From positions 1-64,000 of the forward strand of contig NZ_JRGM01000147.1 in assembly GCF_000764665.1 (NCBI RefSeq): 64,000 nt of DNA, given 5' to 3'. The DNA is from Aeromonas lacus. Lineage in GTDB: Bacteria; Pseudomonadota; Gammaproteobacteria; Enterobacterales; Aeromonadaceae. The notes below the pieces were generated by a model. The model did no database searches, was not told the origin of the DNA, and worked only from the letters and a program-made list of their open reading frames with translations. Positions 8,043 to 17,015 of the stretch are shown here, in pieces. Positions within the stretch are counted from its first letter, which is position 1; each line of letters opens with the position of its first letter. Both the position numbers and the translations under genes were made by a program.

Positions 8043-10640
8043 TTAAACCGCCTGCTGCAGGATCACCGCATCGGCCTTCTTGGTATAAGAAGCGATCTCG
8101 TTGAAGTTGAGGTAGCGGTAAGTATCTGCCGCAGTGGCATCGAGCGCCTTGGCGTATTGCAGGTACTCCGCCACGGTCGGGATCTTGCCGAGGATGGCGG
8201 CAACGGCTGCCAGCTCCGCAGAGGCCAGATAGACGTTGGCACCTTTACCCAGACGGTTCGGGAAGTTACGGGTAGAGGTGGAAACCACGGAGGCCCCTTC
8301 CGCGACCCGTGCCTGGTTACCCATGCACAGGGAACAGCCCGGGATCTCGATGCGGGCACCGACCCGGCCGAAGATGCCGTAGTAGCCCTCTTCGGTCAGC
8401 TGATCCTTGTCCATCTTGGTGGGCGGCGCGATCCACATGCGGGTCGGCAGCTCGCCCTGATACTTCTCGAGCAGTTTGCCAGCGGCACGGAAGTGACCGA
8501 TGTTGGTCATACAAGAACCGATGAACACCTCGTCGATCTTGTCGCCAGCCACGTCGCTCAGCAGACGGGCATCGTCCGGATCGTTCGGCGCACACAGGAT
8601 CGGCTCCTTGATGGTGGCCAGATCGATCTCGATGATTTCGGCGTACTCGGCATCCTTGTCCGCTTCCATCAGGGTCGGGTTGGCCAGCCACTCTTCCATC
8701 CCCTTGATGCGACGGGTGATGGTGCGCGGGTCGCCGTAGCCTTCGGAGAGCATCCATTTCAGCATCACGATGTTGGACTTCAGATACTCGATGATCGGCT
8801 CTTTATCCAGCTTGATGGTGCAACCGGCAGCGGAGCGCTCGGCGCTGGCATCAGCCAGTTCAAAGGCTTGCTCCACTTTGAGGGTCGGCAGACCTTCGAT
8901 CTCGAGAATCCGGCCGGAGAAGATGTTCTTCTTGCCCGCTTTCTCGACGGTCAGCAACCCTTTCTGGATGGCGGCGTAGGGGATGGCATGAACCAGATCA
9001 CGCAGGGTGATGCCCGGTTGCAGCTCGCCCTTGAAGCGCACCAGCACGGATTCCGGCATGTCCAGCGGCATCACGCCGGTGGCAGCGGCGAAGGCCACCA
9101 GACCGGAGCCCGCCGGGAAGGAGATACCGATGGGGAAACGGGTGTGGGAGTCACCACCGGTACCCACGGTATCCGGCAGCAGCATGCGGTTCAGCCAGGA
9201 GTGGATGACACCGTCGCCCGGACGCAAGCTCACACCGCCGCGGTTCATGATGAAGTCCGGCAGGGTGTGGTGAGTCTGTACGTCGATGGGCTTGGGATAG
9301 GCCGCAGTGTGGCAGAAGGACTGCATGGTCAGATCGGCGGAGAAGCCGAGGCAGGCCAGATCTTTGAGCTCGTCGCGGGTCATCGGGCCCGTGGTGTCCT
9401 GGGAGCCGACCGTGGTCATCTTGGGCTCGCAGTAGGTGCCCGGACGAATGCCCTTCACGCCGCACGCCTTGCCCACCATCTTCTGGGCCAGAGTAAAGCC
9501 TTTGCCGGTATCGGCCACCGGCTGCGGACGGCGGAACACGGTGGAGAACGGCAGACCCAGCGCCTCGCGGGCCTTGTCGGTCAGGCCACGACCGATGATC
9601 AGCGGAATGCGGCCCCCGGCACGCACTTCATCGATCAGCACGTCGGTTTTCAGTTCAAACTGCGCCAGCACCTGCTCGGTACCGTGCTTGCAGATCTTGC
9701 CGGCAAACGGGTAGATGTCGATCACATCTCCCATCGCAAGTGCAGAGACATCCACTTCGATGGGCAGTGCGCCGGCATCTTCCATAGTGTTGAAGAAGAT
9801 CGGGGCAATCTTGCCACCCAGCACCACGCCACCGGCGCGCTTGTTCGGCACGAACGGAATGTCGTCGCCCATGAACCAGAGCACCGAGTTGGTGGCGGAT
9901 TTACGGGAAGAGCCGGTACCGACCACATCGCCCACATAGGCCAGCGGGAAGCCTTTCTCTTTCAGGGCATCAATGGTCTTGATGGGGCCGACGGCGCCAT
10001 CCTTGTCCGGGGTAATGCCGGGACGAGCGTTTTTCAGCATCGCCAGCGCGTGCAATGGAATATCCGGGCGGGACCAGGCATCCGGCGCCGGCGACAGGTC
10101 GTCGGTGTTGGTTTCGCCGGTTACCTTGAACACGGTGACGGTGATCTTCTCTGCCAGTTCAGGACGGGAGAGGAACCACTCGGCGTCGGCCCAGGATTGC
10201 ATCACCTGCTTGGCATGGGCATTACCCGCCTTGGCCTTCTCCTCCACGTCATGGAAGGAGTCAAACATCAACAGGGTGTGGGAGAGGCCCTTGGCAGCAA
10301 GAGGAGCCAGGGTCGCATCGTCCAGCAGGTCGATCAGCGGCTGAATGTTGTAACCACCCTGCATGGTGCCCAGCAGTTCAACGGCTTCGGCGGCAGTCAG
10401 GATGGGAGAGTGGGCTTCGCCCTTGGCGACGGCAGTGAGGAAACCGGCTTTGACATAGGCCGCTTCATCAACACCGGGGGGAATTCGGGAGGACAACAGC
10501 TCTTTCAGAAAGTCTTGTTCGCCGGCGGGCGGGTTCTTGAGCAGCTCGACCAGGGCGGCGACCTGCTCTGCGTCCAGAGGTTTGGCAACCACGCCCTCGG
10601 CAGCACGTTCTGCGACGTGTTTACGGTATGTTTCAAGCAC
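8043..10640 (-). CDS. acnB: Aconitate hydratase B (bifunctional aconitase / 2-methylisocitrate dehydratase)
   Basis: TCA-cycle [4Fe-4S] enzyme interconverting citrate and isocitrate; the apo-form binds mRNA in E. coli. The GTG at 10640 gives 865 residues, exactly the E. coli length, starting [17 protein letters not shown] good Shine-Dalgarno (GAGGA) lies 7 nt before this GTG, so the longer reading to 10679 is rejected. The cluster ligands are visible in VFIGSCMTN and in IPGCSLCMG near residues 710 and 769/772. The N-terminal HEAT-like domain that defines AcnB is present. As in E. coli, it lies downstream of aceEF-lpd. Confidence 0.97.
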   Translation of the reverse strand: MLETYRKHVAERAAEGVVAKPLDAEQVAALVELLKNPPAGEQDFLKELLSSRIPPGVDEAAYVKAGFLTAVAKGEAHSPILTAAEAVELLGTMQGGYNIQPLIDLLDDATLAPLAAKGLSHTLLMFDSFHDVEEKAKAGNAHAKQVMQSWADAEWFLSRPELAEKITVTVFKVTGETNTDDLSPAPDAWSRPDIPLHALAMLKNARPGITPDKDGAVGPIKTIDALKEKGFPLAYVGDVVGTGSSRKSATNSVLWFMGDDIPFVPNKRAGGVVLGGKIAPIFFNTMEDAGALPIEVDVSALAMGDVIDIYPFAGKICKHGTEQVLAQFELKTDVLIDEVRAGGRIPLIIGRGLTDKAREALGLPFSTVFRRPQPVADTGKGFTLAQKMVGKACGVKGIRPGTYCEPKMTTVGSQDTTGPMTRDELKDLACLGFSADLTMQSFCHTAAYPKPIDVQTHHTLPDFIMNRGGVSLRPGDGVIHSWLNRMLLPDTVGTGGDSHTRFPIGISFPAGSGLVAFAAATGVMPLDMPESVLVRFKGELQPGITLRDLVHAIPYAAIQKGLLTVEKAGKKNIFSGRILEIEGLPTLKVEQAFELADASAERSAAGCTIKLDKEPIIEYLKSNIVMLKWMLSEGYGDPRTITRRIKGMEEWLANPTLMEADKDAEYAEIIEIDLATIKEPILCAPNDPDDARLLSDVAGDKIDEVFIGSCMTNIGHFRAAGKLLEKYQGELPTRMWIAPPTKMDKDQLTEEGYYGIFGRVGARIEIPGCSLCMGNQARVAEGASVVSTSTRNFPNRLGKGANVYLASAELAAVAAILGKIPTVAEYLQYAKALDATAADTYRYLNFNEIASYTKKADAVILQQAV

Positions 10641-10742
10641 GACTAATTCCTCTTTGGTCTTTTTTTGGGGTTCGCCCACGCTCGCGGCGATCGTCCTTGC
10701 GGGACACCCCGTAGGGTGCTCCCCACTATATAAGTTTTAACG

Positions 10743-10800
10743 ACCAATTAAAATCCAAACCCTGTTAACCAATTCAACACAAAACCGTAACCAATTAAAC
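10743..10800 (-). promoter_or_regulatory. acnB upstream region with three ACCAATT repeats (candidate ArcA/PdhR sites)
   Basis: The AT-rich gap before acnB (10641..10869) carries ACCAATT on the plus strand at 10743, 10768 and 10790. Read on the minus strand these are TTTAATTGG, TGTTGAATTGGTTAA and TGTTTAATTGGTTA, the last two 22 bp apart. This resembles tandem ArcA boxes (GTTAATTA-type repeats at 11- or 22-bp spacing), and ACCAATT is also a PdhR half-site. acnB is ArcA-controlled in E. coli. The assignment is inference; no confident -35/-10 was fixed. Confidence 0.4.
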
Positions 10801-10869
10801 AGGCTGGTATTTTTTGAAAATTAAATGCCTGTCATAGCTTCGAGTTAACAAATTGGCATCATTTTCCCA

Positions 10870-13134
10870 TTATTGGAACGTAGTGCCCAATTGCAGATAG
10901 AAGACGCCATTTCCCTCCTCCGCCATGCCGTAGCCGAGGAACACCGGGCCAAGGAAACTCTCGACCCCGACATAGACGGAGCCGGCGGTGAAGGAGCTGT
11001 CAAAGCTGATATCTTCGCCCTTGTCCCACACCCCGCCCTGCTCGAGGGAGCCGCCCAGATAGAGCGGCATCTTGAGAGCACCGAAGTCGTTGTCTGCCAC
11101 CCGGTAGATGTAGCGCAACCCGCCAAACAGGCTGTAGCGACCACTCAGCTGATAACGCTGGAAGCCGGAAAGACGGAACAGCCCTCCCAGATCCTGGATA
11201 TAGAGCGGCAGCGCCTCCTGACTGCTGGATCCACCGCCCTCCAGCATCAGGTTGAGGCTGTGACGACCCCACGACCAGGGCTTGATCATGGAGAAGTTGT
11301 AGTTCCACCCCTCATCGCGGCTACTCTGCTCCAGCTCTCCCCCGGTCAGATCGACATGGGAATAACCCAGCTTCATATCCCACTTCTCGCCCGAGTAGGG
11401 GAAATAGAGGCTATCCAGGGTATCGTGCTCAAAACGGATGAAGGGCCCCCAGGCGGTGGCATCCACACTGGTATTCTTGAAGTTTTTCAGATCGATATTG
11501 CCCACCCTTCCCTCAAGCCCCGTGTAGATGCGGCTCCATGGCTGGCTGTTCCAGCCAACGGCCAGATCGGAACTGAAGAAGGAGTAGTCGCTGTCGAGAT
11601 AGTTGAATGTATCCGGCTCGGAGCTGAAGATGCGGCGCTGGGTCTTGTCATAAGCCAGGCTTGCCTCGCCAAAGAAGGTCTGGGATGGCTCCAGCGGGGT
11701 ATAGAAGTCGGTCTTGATATGTTTCGCCGTGCCAAGCGACGCTTCGGTCAGCCACTCCCCGCCCCAGTTGTTGACGTTGGTGAGGGTGTAGGACATGCCG
11801 ACGTTGTAGTTGGAGGTGTTCTCGAAATCGTCGGAGAAACCGAACTGGAAGTTGAGGTAACCCGGCCCCCAGTTCTTCTCGCTGGCATCGACCACCAGCA
11901 CGTTCTCGCCATCGCGCTCATCCACCTCGTAGGTGATGCGATCGAACGACTCCAGTGCATAGAGGCGGCGAATGCCCGCCTCCAGACTCTCGTTGGTCTG
12001 GATCTTGTCCGGTCGCACATCCAGCATGGCGCGCACCGTCTCGTCGGAGAGGCGCGACTTGTTGATGATCTCCACCTTGTCGATGTAGTAAGCGGGCAAG
12101 CCGCTGCGTTCGGCACGGCGACTCAGCTTGCGGTTGCGGTACTCGTTGTAGCGCTCCTTGCTCAGGGAGAGCTTGTCGAGCTCCAGCGACACCTTCTCGG
12201 CCGCCGCCTCGCCTATCTTGATCCCCTCCGGCATGCGGGCGAAGTCAGCAATCCCCATGTCGCCAAACTCGGGGGTGAGCAGGATATCCCTGGGCCCCAG
12301 CAGCGCCTTCTGCTTGTCGGTGCCGACCTGGGTCATGTAGGTAGTGAGCTGGTCGATCATGGCAAGGCCCGATTTGAGGGACTCACGGGTGCGCAGCCTG
12401 GCACTGATATCCACCGCGATCACCACATCGGCTCCCATCGCCTTGGCCACGTCCACCGGCATGTTGTTGACCGTACCGCCATCAGCCAGAATCCGGCCAT
12501 CCCACTCCACCGGCTTGAGCGCCCCCGGAATGGACATGGAAGCCTGCATCGCCTTGGCCAGACTGCCGTGATCGAGCACGTAAGGGGTGACCGTCTCCAT
12601 ATCGGTTGCCATGGCACGATAAGGAATCGGCAGATCATCGAAGCTCTTCAGCGCCGGCAGGTTGGAGGTGGCAGTCCGCAGCAGGCTGGCCATAGATTGG
12701 CCCTGAAAGAAACCATCCGGCAGCTGAATGGTGTCGCCATTGACGCCAATATCGGTGCGCAGCTGATACTTCTCGGTCTGCTGCTTCTTGCGCAGGGAGA
12801 GTTCGTCCCGACCAACTTTGTCCTGATAACCCTTGTTCCAGTCGATGGCCAGCGTAGTGCGCTCCACCTCCTCGGCGCTGAGCCCCATGGCGTACATGCC
12901 CGCCACATAAGAGCCCATGCTGGTGCCCACTATGATGTCGACCGGGATGCGCTTCTGCTCCAGCACCTTGAGGATACCGATATGGGCCGAGCCCTTGGCT
13001 CCGCCGCCACTGAGCACCAGTGCCACCTTGGGGCGGCCACCATCAGCGGCCTGCACCAGCAGCGGCATGGCCGCCAGCATAATCAAAAGCAGTCGGGTCC
13101 ATCCCGCACGAACGCTGCGCATCATATTTTCCAT
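10870..13134 (-). CDS. Type Vd (patatin-like) autotransporter phospholipase
   Basis: A 754-residue outer-membrane protein of the PlpD type. A signal peptide (about residues 1-29, ending LLVQAADGG) is followed by a patatin lipase domain with oxyanion loop SGGGAKG, nucleophile GTSMG and catalytic DGG (ILADGGTVNN), then a POTRA-like segment (about 345-420) and a C-terminal beta-barrel ending in aromatic-rich strands (YLQLGTTFQ). It is predicted to hydrolyse phospholipids at or beyond the cell surface. The first ATG, 13134, is used; a GTG at 13155 with GAGG upstream would add seven residues. It is divergent from the chemoreceptor gene. Confidence 0.85.
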   Translation of the reverse strand: MENMMRSVRAGWTRLLLIMLAAMPLLVQAADGGRPKVALVLSGGGAKGSAHIGILKVLEQKRIPVDIIVGTSMGSYVAGMYAMGLSAEEVERTTLAIDWNKGYQDKVGRDELSLRKKQQTEKYQLRTDIGVNGDTIQLPDGFFQGQSMASLLRTATSNLPALKSFDDLPIPYRAMATDMETVTPYVLDHGSLAKAMQASMSIPGALKPVEWDGRILADGGTVNNMPVDVAKAMGADVVIAVDISARLRTRESLKSGLAMIDQLTTYMTQVGTDKQKALLGPRDILLTPEFGDMGIADFARMPEGIKIGEAAAEKVSLELDKLSLSKERYNEYRNRKLSRRAERSGLPAYYIDKVEIINKSRLSDETVRAMLDVRPDKIQTNESLEAGIRRLYALESFDRITYEVDERDGENVLVVDASEKNWGPGYLNFQFGFSDDFENTSNYNVGMSYTLTNVNNWGGEWLTEASLGTAKHIKTDFYTPLEPSQTFFGEASLAYDKTQRRIFSSEPDTFNYLDSDYSFFSSDLAVGWNSQPWSRIYTGLEGRVGNIDLKNFKNTSVDATAWGPFIRFEHDTLDSLYFPYSGEKWDMKLGYSHVDLTGGELEQSSRDEGWNYNFSMIKPWSWGRHSLNLMLEGGGSSSQEALPLYIQDLGGLFRLSGFQRYQLSGRYSLFGGLRYIYRVADNDFGALKMPLYLGGSLEQGGVWDKGEDISFDSSFTAGSVYVGVESFLGPVFLGYGMAEEGNGVFYLQLGTTFQ

Positions 13135-13291
13135 CTTGTTCAGGAAGCCGGTCACCAGAGATGGCCTCTACTATAAGGAGCCGGAGCACAAGCGCAACCG
13201 GCATTCCGGCCAATTCAGCGCCTCACGGATCTATTCGTCCGCCAGCCCCTTGTGAGCGCAAACGCAATCCATAAATAAAGGGCCGAAAGGC

Positions 13292-13318
13292 TCATGGGTG
13301 CCCCCTCTCTGCCGCTAA
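13292..13318 (+). promoter_or_regulatory. Candidate sigma-28 (FliA-type) promoter of the chemoreceptor gene
   Basis: TCAT at 13292..13295 and GCCGCTAA at 13311..13318 are separated by 15 bases. The flagellar sigma-28 consensus is TAAA-N15-GCCGATAA, with TCAA also common at -35, so the -10 differs by one base. A start about 7 nt downstream would place the ATG at 13356 inside a short leader and exclude the ATG at 13320. Confidence 0.5.
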
Positions 13319-13355
13319 TATGAGAGTCGTCAATCTCTACCTTTTGAGCACTTAT

Positions 13356-15266
13356 ATGCTGGCAACCCTGACCCTCAAACAGAAAATTCTGGCAACCGTC
13401 ACCCTGGCCGTCGTTATCTCCTGCCTGCTGGTGGGCTACTTCAGCCAGCGCGCGGCGCAACAACTAATCGAAAAGCGGATGTTCGAACAGGAGCTGCCCA
13501 ACCTGACCCAACGGATCAGCAAGGAGATCGAGCAGGATCTCAACGGCATCGCCCGCGCGGCGCAGCAGCTGGCCACCGACCGCTTTATTCTCGACTGGGT
13601 GGATCGGGGCATGCCCAAGGAGCAGGAGCCACTGCTCATCAATCAGCTCAAGGATGTGGCCAACCAGTACGGGCTAGTCACCGCCTCCTTTGCCGATCGC
13701 CAGACCGCGGCCTACTACAACCAGGATGGCTTTCTGCGCAACCTCACTCCGGCTCAGGATGCCTGGTTCTATGACTACACCAAGAGCCAGAAGGAGATGA
13801 CTCTCAGCATCTTCCGCGAGAGCACTGGCGAGATGAAGCTGTTCGTCAACTTCCAGCAGCTCAATGGTCGCGGACTGGCCGGCTTTGCCAAATCCCTCGA
13901 CGCCATGGTTGCCATGGTGTCCAACTTCCGGCTGGAAGATAGCGGCATCGTCTTTATGGTCGATGGCAGCGGCAAGGTGAAATTGCACCCCGATGCCAGC
14001 CGGATAGAACGTGACAACCTGAGCCAGCTGGCAGGCAGCGACAGTGGCAGCCTGCTGGCCAAACGTCCCTTTGCCGTGATCAGCGCCGAAGTGAATGGCG
14101 AGCCCATGGTACTGGCCAGCAGCTATATCCCGCTGCTCGACTGGTATCTGGTCGTTCAGGTGCCGGAAGCGGAGATCTACGCCGAGCTGTATCAGAACCG
14201 CAACCAGATCCTGATGATCTCGCTGGTCATCGCTCTGGCCATGGGGGCTATGGGTATGCTGCTGGCAGGGTCTGTCAGCCGCCCGCTCAACGAACTGGCG
14301 CGCCTGTTCAAGGAGTTGGGCAGCGGTGATGGCGATCTGACCCAGCGCCTCAAGGTGGAGGGCCGCGACGAGCTGAGCCAGGTTGCGACCGGCTTCAACA
14401 ACTTTGTCGCCAAGATCCACGGCTCCATCGAGCAGGTGGCCAGCAACTCCCGTCAGCTGGCCACGACAGCCAACGAGGTGGCCAGCAAGGCCCAGCTGAC
14501 CCAGCACAACTGTACCGCCCAGCGCGACCGCACCGTGCAGGTGGCTACCGCCATCCACGAGATGGGGGCCACCGTGAGCGAAATTGCCGGCAACGCCTCG
14601 CTGGCGGCGGATGTCGCCAAGCAGGCCAACGATCAGGCGGATGCCGGTGCCCACGTCGTGGCACAGGCCCGTCACGGTATCGTCGGACTCTCCGGGGAGA
14701 TCGAGCAGGTCGCCGGCGTGATCGAGTCACTGGCCAGCCAGACCGACTCCATCGGCAGCATCCTCGAGACCATCCGCAGCATCTCGGAACAGACCAACCT
14801 GCTGGCGCTCAACGCGGCCATCGAAGCGGCTCGCGCCGGCGAACAGGGTCGCGGCTTCGCCGTGGTGGCAGACGAAGTGCGCAACCTCGCCAACCGCTCC
14901 GCCGCCTCTACCGCCGAGATCCAGGAGATGATCAACCGGCTGCAGGATCAGAGCGCCCGTGCTGTCAGCGCCATGGCTCAGGGCCGCAACCAGAGTCTGG
15001 AAGTGGTGGCACAGGCCGATGAAGCCAACGCCGCGCTCGGCCATATCACCGCCCACATCACCCAGATCAACGACATGAACATCCAGGTCGCCACCGCCAC
15101 CGAGGAGCAGTCGAGCGTGGTCGGCGAGATCAACCGCAACGTTGAAGATATCAACCAGCTCACCATGGAGACTGCCGATATCGCCCACCAGCTCACCGAA
15201 TCGAGCCGCAGCCTGCAGCAGCTCTCTACCCAGCTGGACAAACTGGTTGGCAACTTCCGGCTATAA
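13356..15266 (+). CDS. Methyl-accepting chemotaxis protein
   Basis: A 636-residue transmembrane chemoreceptor. TM1 is at about 8-27, followed by a long periplasmic sensor of Cache type (about 30-275), TM2 at about 283-303, a HAMP domain ([20 protein letters not shown] region), and a cytoplasmic signalling domain with the conserved hairpin tip [20 protein letters not shown]. No C-terminal CheR-tethering NWETF-like pentapeptide is present. The ATG at 13356 is chosen because the upstream candidate overlaps the sigma-28-like -10 element. The ligand is unknown. Confidence 0.9.
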   Translation: MLATLTLKQKILATVTLAVVISCLLVGYFSQRAAQQLIEKRMFEQELPNLTQRISKEIEQDLNGIARAAQQLATDRFILDWVDRGMPKEQEPLLINQLKDVANQYGLVTASFADRQTAAYYNQDGFLRNLTPAQDAWFYDYTKSQKEMTLSIFRESTGEMKLFVNFQQLNGRGLAGFAKSLDAMVAMVSNFRLEDSGIVFMVDGSGKVKLHPDASRIERDNLSQLAGSDSGSLLAKRPFAVISAEVNGEPMVLASSYIPLLDWYLVVQVPEAEIYAELYQNRNQILMISLVIALAMGAMGMLLAGSVSRPLNELARLFKELGSGDGDLTQRLKVEGRDELSQVATGFNNFVAKIHGSIEQVASNSRQLATTANEVASKAQLTQHNCTAQRDRTVQVATAIHEMGATVSEIAGNASLAADVAKQANDQADAGAHVVAQARHGIVGLSGEIEQVAGVIESLASQTDSIGSILETIRSISEQTNLLALNAAIEAARAGEQGRGFAVVADEVRNLANRSAASTAEIQEMINRLQDQSARAVSAMAQGRNQSLEVVAQADEANAALGHITAHITQINDMNIQVATATEEQSSVVGEINRNVEDINQLTMETADIAHQLTESSRSLQQLSTQLDKLVGNFRL

Positions 15267-15286
15267 ACGGGGCCATTTGGCACGAT

Positions 15287-15310
15287 AAAAAGGGCGCTGC
15301 GGCGCCCTTT
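15287..15310 (+). terminator. Terminator of the chemoreceptor gene
   Basis: Hairpin AAAGGGCGC-TGC-GGCGCCCTTT about 20 bp after the stop codon, with a T-rich end on the plus strand. Confidence 0.85.
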
Positions 15311-15377
15311 CTCACATATCTGTTCACGCAGGCTAAAAACTGGAAAGGGATGTCTTCAACGTCTGATACCCAAAAAC

Positions 15378-15405
15378 AAAAAGCCGCTCATTCGAGCGGC
15401 TTTTT
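15378..15405 (-). terminator. Terminator of lpdA
   Basis: Perfect hairpin AAAAAGCCGCTC / GAGCGGCTTTTT with flanking A and T runs, starting about 19 bp after the lpdA stop. It could act on both strands between the convergent genes. Confidence 0.88.
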
Positions 15406-15423
15406 CATGAGACAGGCAGAAGA

Positions 15424-16851
15424 TTACTTTTTCTTCTTGGCCTTGGCGTTCGGCAGGTCGGTGATGGAGCCTTCGAACACTTCGGCAGCCAGACCCACTG
15501 ACTCGTGCAGAGTCGGGTGAGCGTGGATGGTCAACGCGATATCTTCGGCGTCAGCACCCATCTCGATGGCCAGACCGATTTCACCCAGCAGTTCACCACC
15601 GTTGGTACCGACGATGGCACCACCGATGACACGGCCGCTCTCCTTGTCGAAGATCAGCTTGGTCATGCCGTCGGAGCAGTCGGACGCGATGGCGCGACCG
15701 GAAGCCGCCCACGGGAAGGTGGCGACTTCGAAGTTCAGGCCCTGTTGCTTGGCTTCCTTCTCGGTCAGACCAACCCATGCCATCTCCGGCTCGGTGTAGG
15801 CGATGGACGGGATCACTTTCGGGTCGAAGTAGTGCTTCTTGCCGGCGATCACTTCGGCGGCAACGTGACCTTCGTGAACACCTTTGTGAGCCAGCATCGG
15901 CTGACCCACGATGTCACCGATGGCGTGGATGTGAGCCACGTTGGTACGCAGCTGCTTGTCCACCTCGATGAAACCGCGCTCGTTGACGGCAACGCCAGCC
16001 TTCTCGGCATCCAGCATCTTGCCGTTCGGCACACGACCTACGGCAACCAGTACGTTGTCGTAGCGAACCGGCTCGGCCGGAGCGTGCTTGCCTTCGTAGG
16101 AGACGTACAGACCGTCTTCACGGGCTTCAACTGCGGTGACCTTGGTCTCCAGCATGATGTTGAACTTCTTGGCAACGCGCTTGGTGTAGATCTTGACGAT
16201 GTCTTTGTCGGCAGCCGGAACCAGCTGGTCGGCAAATTCCACCACGTCGATCTCGGAACCCAGAGAGGAGTAAACGGTACCCATCTCCAGACCGATGATG
16301 CCGCCACCGATAACCAGCAGTTTGCCGGGAACGGTTTTCAGCTCCAGCGCATCGGTAGAGTCCCATACGCGCGGGTCGTCGTGCGGAATGAACGGCAGCT
16401 TCACCGGACGGGAACCGGCCGCGATGATGGCGTTGTCGAAGGTCACGGTGGTCTTGCCATCAGCGCCTTCAACTTCGATGGTGTTCGGGCCGGTGAACTT
16501 GCCGAAGCCGTTCACAACCTGAACTTTACGCATCTTGGCCATGCCAGCCAGACCGCCGGTCAGCTGGTTGATAACCTTCTCTTTCCACAGACGGATCTTG
16601 TCGATGTCGGTCTGCGGCGCACCGAAGACGATGCCGTGCTCGGCCAGCGCCTTGGCTTCTTCAATCACTTTGGCTACGTGCAGCAGGGCCTTGGAGGGAA
16701 TGCAACCCACGTTCAGGCAGACGCCACCCAGGGTGGAGTAACGCTCGACGATAATGGTATCCAGACCCAGATCGGCCGCACGGAAAGCAGCGGAATAACC
16801 GGCAGGGCCAGCACCCAGTACTACGACCTGGGTTTTGATTTCTTTACTCAT
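15424..16851 (-). CDS. lpdA: Dihydrolipoamide dehydrogenase (E3)
   Basis: FAD flavoprotein that reoxidises dihydrolipoyl groups of the pyruvate and 2-oxoglutarate dehydrogenase complexes with NAD+. The 475-residue protein has the FAD fold GAGPAGYSAA near the N-terminus, the redox-active disulfide in GGVCLNVGCIPSK, the NAD-binding GGGIIGLEMG, and the C-terminal catalytic HAHPTLHE. Of two adjacent ATGs, 16851 (MSKEIKTQ) is favoured by AGAGG 5 nt upstream. It lies third in aceE-aceF-lpdA, 164 bp after aceF, with a partial terminator between. Confidence 0.97.
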   Translation of the reverse strand: MSKEIKTQVVVLGAGPAGYSAAFRAADLGLDTIIVERYSTLGGVCLNVGCIPSKALLHVAKVIEEAKALAEHGIVFGAPQTDIDKIRLWKEKVINQLTGGLAGMAKMRKVQVVNGFGKFTGPNTIEVEGADGKTTVTFDNAIIAAGSRPVKLPFIPHDDPRVWDSTDALELKTVPGKLLVIGGGIIGLEMGTVYSSLGSEIDVVEFADQLVPAADKDIVKIYTKRVAKKFNIMLETKVTAVEAREDGLYVSYEGKHAPAEPVRYDNVLVAVGRVPNGKMLDAEKAGVAVNERGFIEVDKQLRTNVAHIHAIGDIVGQPMLAHKGVHEGHVAAEVIAGKKHYFDPKVIPSIAYTEPEMAWVGLTEKEAKQQGLNFEVATFPWAASGRAIASDCSDGMTKLIFDKESGRVIGGAIVGTNGGELLGEIGLAIEMGADAEDIALTIHAHPTLHESVGLAAEVFEGSITDLPNAKAKKKK

Positions 16852-16983
16852 CATGACCTCTTTGTCGTTCTTGTATCCCCGGACAGCGCAGTCTTATGCC
16901 TTCTTTTCCTTGCAAAACAAGAGGCCGCTGCAGCCGTGAAAAAAACGGGGCAAGTTTACGATCATGTTAATGAAATGAGAAGT

Positions 16984-17010
16984 AAAAAGGGCAGGCTCTG
17001 GGCCCGCCCT
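16984..17010 (-). terminator. Possible attenuating terminator between aceF and lpdA
   Basis: Directly after the aceF stop, minus-strand GGGCGGGC-CCAGA-GCCTGCCC (one G-T pair) followed by TTTTT forms a terminator-type hairpin. Because lpdA also serves 2-oxoglutarate dehydrogenase, partial uncoupling from aceEF would make sense; this is inference. Confidence 0.65.
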
Positions 17011-17015
17011 CTCAC

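Noticed and set aside
7926..10646. Plus-strand open frame of 906 codons
   Set aside because: Antisense to acnB in a GC-rich gene; translation is low-complexity and shows no domain.
10702..10725. Stem CACCC/GGGTG in the acnB leader as a riboswitch or IRP element
   Set aside because: A five-base stem with no recognisable regulatory architecture; chance is likely.
10873..13176. Plus-strand open frame of 767 codons
   Set aside because: Antisense to the patatin autotransporter gene, whose motifs are unambiguous.
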